Assembly (NCBI GenBank): GCA_000499405.2
Contig: HG738138.1
Coordinates: 16,407,054-16,471,053 of the forward strand
From: Onchocerca volvulus
Lineage: Eukaryota > Nematoda > Chromadorea > Rhabditida > Onchocercidae
Direction of reading: 5' to 3'
DNA length: 64,000 bases
Made by a program: the position numbers and the translations under genes
In this document: positions 58,401 through 64,000 of the stretch, one piece after another
Position numbering within the stretch: the first letter of the stretch is position 1
Layout of the letters: each line of letters begins with the position of its first letter
The notes under the pieces: generated by a model
What the model was told of the DNA's origin: nothing
Database searches by the model: none
Seen by the model: the letters and a program-made list of their open reading frames with translations, nothing else

Positions 58401-60098
58401 GAGGATTGAACTGAGCACAATACATCGTTCCTGAGAGCCCATTTTAGCTATTAAACGCTAATTCAGTTCAATTTTGGAAATAAAACATAAAACCGCCAAC
58501 AAATCGATAACAAAACATACCTGAACTTTCAACAGCAAGTGTTTCTTCACCCTCTCGCAAATCATACAAACGAACTTTCCCATCTTCTGAGGCAGACATT
58601 ATCACGGAATCATCCTTGGGCTAGAAAAAAAAAATAGCTGCAAAAGATCGAATATAGTGTTATGAAACTTGGCAGTTTTGGTTTTCGATTTTTTCATTCC
58701 ATTTGGTGTTATAGACTACTGCTACAAAAACCAATTTATTAGCCGATTATAATTAATCGGATGTGAAAAACACTGCAGTTTTGGCTCAAAAACATTAGAA
58801 GCAATGCACTGTAAACCGACAGATTCTGGTGAATCAGTTTATTAATTATCATATCCTATCTCAGATATTACGTTAAAGCTATTTATTCTTTTGGTATATC
58901 AAAGTCCACTATGTGAAGTACTTTTGAAGAAGCTTAGCCTGTTTTAAGTATATGATTTTACATTTATTGCCACGTTATAAATAGGTTCATCAGCTTTAAA
59001 ACGAAGTAACACACTGGTCGTTGCAATATCATGAACATATAAAAATGAATCATTCCCAGCTGAATAAAGTCTTTCACACCTGAAAAATACCGTGAACAAA
59101 TAATTTTCACGTTACTCATAACTCAGCACTATACTACTTTGGCATGAAATGTAAAAATAAGAAACAAGTCTTAGATTTGATTTCTTCCATTGATTATTCT
59201 TGCTTAATTATCCAAGTTATAAACTCGATATTTGACGATATTTTCTTTTCCAAATAACAACTTACTCTTGTATACCTATCATTCACTTTCTAAAAACGCT
59301 GCAGTTTTACAAAATTTTAAATTTCACGAAAAATGTAATCCAAAAACAAACTTGTTGGAAAATCCAACAGAAAATATGTTAGAATAATGCATTTGTTTCA
59401 TAATAGCTACAGGTTTCGGTCTTTCCATCACTTGCACATCGTTAAGTTTCCACATTAACACTCTTCGATCATCGCCACCTGTAATGATATTTATTTTATA
59501 ATTTTTAACTAAAACAGTTGCAAATTTATCATTCTTTCCTAATGTGGAACCAATTTTTTTCTACAACAAAAAAAAAAAAAAAAAGAAAAAAAAGGGAAAA
59601 AGACAAAAAAACTTGCAAAAGATTACTTTTTCTTAAAAAAAAAAAAAGATTTATTATTCGAAATTGTTTCACCATACAGTAATAATAAGATGAAAAAAAA
59701 AAAAAAAAAAAAAATATATCATAAAAAAGTCCTTTACACCATTCAACGGAAAATAGCTTACCCCAATATAAGTTATACGAAAAACTCAGAAAGATAATTA
59801 CGTTATTCTTCAGTTTTTTTTTTTGATTTGTCTTTTATAAGTAATAATAAAATGAAAGAAAAAAAAAAAAAAAAAACAAAACAAAAACAATCAACTTACC
59901 GCTAGCTAAAAAATTTTCATCCGCTGATGCTTCGATAGCATTTACACAACCGAAATGACCTTTGACATCTTTTTGATAGATCTTCCTATTAGGAAGATCA
60001 AGAAATGGAAATTCCCATGAATTGTGTGAAAAATTTCCAAGCTCTTTACGACGAATAAATCCACCAACAGCATACCGCTTCTCACCTATACCCACCAT
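55442..60098 (-). CDS. DCAF5-like WD40 protein
   Basis: WD40 protein matching DDB1- and CUL4-associated factor 5, a substrate-receptor type for CUL4-DDB1 ubiquitin ligases. Twelve in-phase exons give 515 residues: 59900-60098, 59352-59478, 58962-59079, 58521-58620, 58328-58430, 58017-58152, 57432-57588, 57153-57271, 56771-56923, 56397-56507, 55960-56073, 55442-55552. Diagnostic blocks: YQKDVKGHFGCVNAIE, SGGDDRRVLMWKL, HYSNIFSVGFS, NYLNSCTVKSCSF, MTGSDDWNIYIWKVPED, GHRSIVNHARYSP and SSGVEKIIK, then a post-propeller segment with EDVNMLAFFDLL as in DCAF5. The C-terminal 120 residues are acidic and Ser-rich, and much shorter than the ~940-residue human protein, as in other invertebrates. A TAG stop in frame 36 bases upstream fixes the ATG at 60098. 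The last exon is read through to TAA 55442; splicing at AATG|GTAGGT there cannot be excluded. Intron 1 is full of A-runs. Confidence 0.92.
59566..59875. repeat. cluster of A-rich tracts in DCAF5 intron 1
   Basis: Several runs of 10-20 A separated by short A/G or T-rich stretches, for example near 59567, 59640, 59694 and 59860. Low-complexity sequence; run lengths are prone to assembly error. Confidence 0.85.
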
Positions 60099-61635
60099 AC
60101 TTTGAAGAATCCAGCCAATTTCTACCCGCTATTAATTTTCAGACAGCTTCTAGAAGGAAATTAAAAGAACTTAGCATTCTGATAATAAATATATCCAAGA
60201 AATATACCGCATCACTGAAATCGTTACTCATTTGATGAATGTATGAAGCTAACTAATGATGATCATTGATTGCGTAGGTAGAAATTTGAAGTGCAACACC
60301 AACAATATTATAAGGTAATTAATTGTTACTTATTCTTAGGAAATCTTCAAATGAGTAGAGAGTGAGGGTCGCCAATACATATCATCACAAAAAGCATGAA
60401 ACTGATAACCGCCAATCTCTATAATGGTAATATTAAAAGAATAAATACCGCAAAGAAAATATTTGATAACTTATGCATAAATTAACACAAAGCAAGTCAA
60501 TTCATAGATCATAAATCGATAAATAGAGAAAAATTAAAAATGAAAGAAAAGATATATCATGACTAAGCTTTATATCCTACTTCTAGTTCCGAACATTGCC
60601 ATTTTACTACACAATCAAAATGGACATATGCTAAAACTTCGTGCAATTATTGCAATTCGAAAATACTGAAGAAACAGCGCTACTTTTTATAGGAAAAAAA
60701 AATTTATGAATGGAAGGAACGTCTAACATTTAAGTGAAGAGAAGGAAGAATAATCCTGAAATATCCAATGCAACGCTTGCTTCCGAAATATAATTAAATT
60801 GAATCAATCATTATGTCTGTTACTATCAGTATAAAATATCATCATTATCAGTATCATTTTATCACTTGTTTACTCGAAGCCAAAATAAATTTTAACTCTC
60901 TTCGCTGATCAATACCTCGAAAGTTCCGTTAGGTTTGATCAAAGAATAAGAAACAAGATCGCATCATCACTAGATCTAGTCTGTCCAGATCAGTCGCAAG
61001 ACCTCACAGGACGACTTCTCGTTTTTCGCTATTCAAACCTTTCCCAGTCGTTGCTTGGTTGGCAAATTAGCACTTATTGCTTGCAATATTTATCAGTTAG
61101 TGCCATCATGCTGCCTTGTTTTCCATGAGACTATTATATGCTGCTATATTACATATTTTTCTCAATCTTCGTATCACTGTCTCCCGAAAATCTCATCAAT
61201 CTTAGATATATCTTAATTTTCCCTGGTATTTCTTTAGTTCACTCTTTCCTTTTTCTGCCTTATTAATTTCTAGATGAATGCTGCAAAATTTAATTTATTC
61301 TCTCTATACTTCATTCCGATTATTGTGTTCCATTACTTTATGGGAATATTTACGTCTCGTTGAAATTAACTGAGAAAAAATATTAAATATTCAGTTTATT
61401 TGTTCCGGTTGTTTTTAATGAAATTACAATTTTCATCATAGTTTTGCATAAAAATAGGAGAAAAATAAGCAATAAATAGATGTTCGAAGGGCTTTTAGTA
61501 TTTCATTAATCGAAAGACTTAGACGGACAAGTCGTTTCTTCCCAGAAATCATTCATTTTAGACTTGGAATGTGCCTCAAGTATTGGGTATTATTTGAATC
61601 TGTTTAACTTCCAATCATTAATACACTGATTTAAT
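60099..61635. other. divergent promoter region
   Basis: About 1.5 kb separating the start codons of the DCAF5-like gene (minus) and HDAC11 (plus). It should hold both promoters. No exon or clear motif cluster recognised. Confidence 0.5.
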
Positions 61636-64000
61636 ATGGCTGAAGAGGAGTTCGTTGATGGTAACGATCGAAGTTCCATCGAAAAACCACTGGCAGACAA
61701 GTTTGTTTTATACACTATTATCAACCAGACTCATTTTAAACAGTAATGATTTTTCTTCTAAATAAATGATAACATATTACTTATTATATTATTACTGAAA
61801 AAATTCGTAATATTGATTGAATGGGTAGTTTTAATGATATTGTGACAACTGGAGCGTATGGGAATTATTTACTTTACAAATTAAAGTTTAAAAAATTGAT
61901 GACTTAGCCAGTTATTTCTCAGGCAATTAGCCGCTGTGAAAGCATCAAAATTATACAAAGAAATTGGACGAGATCAATTGCCCATTATATATCATCCTAT
62001 CTATAACATATCATTTTGTGGAATCGAACGATGCCACCCATTTGATTCACGTAAATGGGGACGTGTTTATGAGACACTGTTGCGTAAGTTACCATCTTAT
62101 GATTAAATATTGCTAGAACAAATGTTTTTTCGAAATCAATCCTTTAAGAAAAAGATCTTAAAAATTGAAGTTTTTTTGTTTTTATCTTTAAGATATTTTA
62201 ACTTTGACATATTTTTCTTTGCTTTGACTCGTGAAAATTAAAAATATATTGAAAATGGCTTTGATTTATGTTTTCTTGATGCATTTTAATCAGTCTTATT
62301 GGTTTTTTTTTTTCATTCCAGAATCAGGGATGTTTGAAGAAAAGCAAACGATAAGGCCATTGGAAGCAAGCATGGATGATCTTCGTGTTGTGCATTCATC
62401 AGTCTACCTCTCATCATTACGCTGCCCTTGTTACGTTGCGAAGATAGTTGAAGTTGCACCTGTTGCATTCATACCTCCATGTATCATCAACAAAGTCCTC
62501 CTCACACCATTTCGATATCACACTGATAAGTTTGATAAGCATATAGCAGTATGTAAACTTCTGTATGTTTCTGTTCATTTTAATGCACGTTTATACTAAT
62601 TGTACATTAATGTTCGGAACACTTTTAAGTTATGCACAGATTGCATTAAATGCATCGATGCATATTCATTAAAAAGTGCATTATGTTTTAATGCTGCATT
62701 GTTTGAAGTTGTGTAAATGGAAAAATGGTTTACTTATTATTTATAGGCGGCACAATACTGGCAGCCAAGCTTGCACTAACATCCGGTTGGGCAATAAATA
62801 TTGGTGGTGGCTTCCATCATGCAAGTCGTTCAGAGGGTGGCGGTTTTTGTATTTATGCTGATATTACCTTGGCACTAACATTCTTATTCATCAATCAATT
62901 GATTTCAAAAGCAGTGATTGTTGATTTAGATGCTCATCAGGTTGTTTCACATCTATTTTAACTGATATCTTCACATCTTACCGTTACTCTTTTTTGCATC
63001 CCTTACATCAGATTCCGACTGATTGCATTTTTATTCTTTACTGAACTTCAATTTTAATTTTATTTTTCGTTCTGTGCTATAAGACACTGTTCAAGCAGTT
63101 TTTTTCAGGGTAATGGTCATGAAAATGATTTTAGCGGTGACAGTCGTGTTTACATAATGGATATGTTCAATAATCGCATTTATCCGAACGATTTGAGAGC
63201 AAGACGTAAAATCTTTATTTTTCTCATTGTCTATAAAATTAAAATGAATAAGTTCGTGAAGTTAAAGAGGTAGTCTTTAGATTTAAGATTTGTAAGCACA
63301 TTTCCAATTCAAGTAGAAAAAAGTGAAATCTTTCTAATGCAGTGTATTATATAAATGCTAAATGTCAATTTTTATTGAATGCAGTCTTTAAATCAAGAAA
63401 TATTGGAGATACTTTTTAATTTCTTTTCATATACTTCTAACATTCTTGATTCTATCGAAATTTTGTGCTGTTCTCAAAATTATGTCTATTTCTTAGGTAG
63501 TATAAGAAGATCAGTTCATCTTCGTATTGGTATACAAGATGCAGAATATCTGTTTCTACTTTCGAGCAATCTTGAAGATGTTTTAAGCGAATTTTGGCCT
63601 GATATAATCGTGTATAATGCGGGAACTGATTGTCTTCGAGGCGATCCACTTGGATTATTGTCGATATCTTCGAAAGTTGTTATATTTTTTCTTAAAGTGT
63701 GAAATTTTTCCTTGTACCAGCTCAGCAATTCGAAAATTCATAGTGCTATATGTCCAGTTAAGAGCGTTTAAGTCCGAGTTTTTCTCTTGTTTGCTATAAT
63801 AGTTTTCCATTAGTCGGGATCAAGTCATCCATTTGTTATAATATTTTTAGGGAATTCGAAAACGTGATGAAATTGTCTTCAAAATGGCTCGCGATAGGCA
63901 TATTCCGATTGTAATGCTGCTAAGTGGTGGATATATGCCAAATACGCATCGGGTCATTGCCAAATCGATTCTGAATTTGTACGATAAAAATTTATTAAGG
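61636..64000 (+). CDS. histone deacetylase 11 (3' end off window)
   Basis: Class IV deacetylase HDAC11; the mammalian enzyme is mainly a lysine defatty-acylase. Exons: 61636-61700, 61923-62083, 62322-62552, 62747-62940, 63109-63205, 63497-63675, 63851-64000 (continues), 359 residues so far. The zinc and catalytic residues are intact: the His pair in GGGFHH (176-177), Asp212 and Asp214 in VDLDAHQGNGHEND with His216, Asp294 in YNAGTD, and Tyr337 in SGGY. HDAC11-specific stretches include IIYHPIYNISFCGIE, SEGGGFCIYADITLAL and RVYIMDMFNNRIYP. The start is the ATG before AEEEFVDGND, which is not conserved, so the first exon is less certain than the rest. The junction 62552/62747 is phase-consistent but replaces the usual Gly before GTI with Cys. 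What remains off-window is only the last few residues expected of the family. Confidence 0.93.

Overview
The window looks like nuclear DNA of a parasitic nematode, most like a spirurid or filarial worm. It is strongly AT-rich. Its genes are broken into short exons (54 to about 660 bases) whose acceptors follow the TTTCAG pattern, and the proteins have clear nematode and animal orthologues. There are no bacterial genes, operons with Shine-Dalgarno sites, rRNA genes or CRISPR arrays. Species cannot be told from the sequence. Gene models were assembled by hand: exons were joined only where a GT donor, an AG acceptor and the reading phase agreed and the protein matched its family. Exceptions are stated.

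Layout, left to right. 1-10335 (minus): a NRF-6-like acyltransferase-3 membrane protein whose 3' end runs off the left edge. 10690-11347 (minus): a signal-peptide exon and a terminal exon of uncertain assignment. 13590-14749 (plus): a stum/SPEC3-family membrane protein. 16078-17816 (minus): the splicing factor ISY1. 18910-21690 (minus): the RbAp48-type histone-binding WD40 protein LIN-53/RBBP4. 23316-23756: a short Helitron derivative. 24059-27320 (minus): a glycosyltransferase family 92 (DUF23) protein. 28111-32017: a decayed Helitron with rep/helicase remnants. 33050-36929 (minus): a CDKL1/4-like protein kinase. 39818-50451 (minus): a type II membrane M1 zinc aminopeptidase. 55442-60098 (minus): a DCAF5-like WD40 protein. 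61636-64000 (plus): histone deacetylase 11, running off the right edge.

The genes do not form one pathway. Three act on chromatin or nuclear RNA (LIN-53, HDAC11, ISY1). DCAF5 is a substrate receptor type for CUL4 ubiquitin ligases. The rest are membrane or secretory-pathway proteins. DCAF5 and HDAC11 are divergent over about 1.5 kb, as are the leftmost minus-strand genes and stum over about 2.2 kb.

No wholly new system was found. The observations most worth checking are a Helitron whose canonical TC/CTAG ends lie on the strand opposite its coding remnants, together with its matching 441-bp derivative; an M1 peptidase whose GAMEN motif reads LAMEN; a probable GC-AG intron in that gene; an ISY1 gene whose start codon ends its own exon; and several structured repeats.
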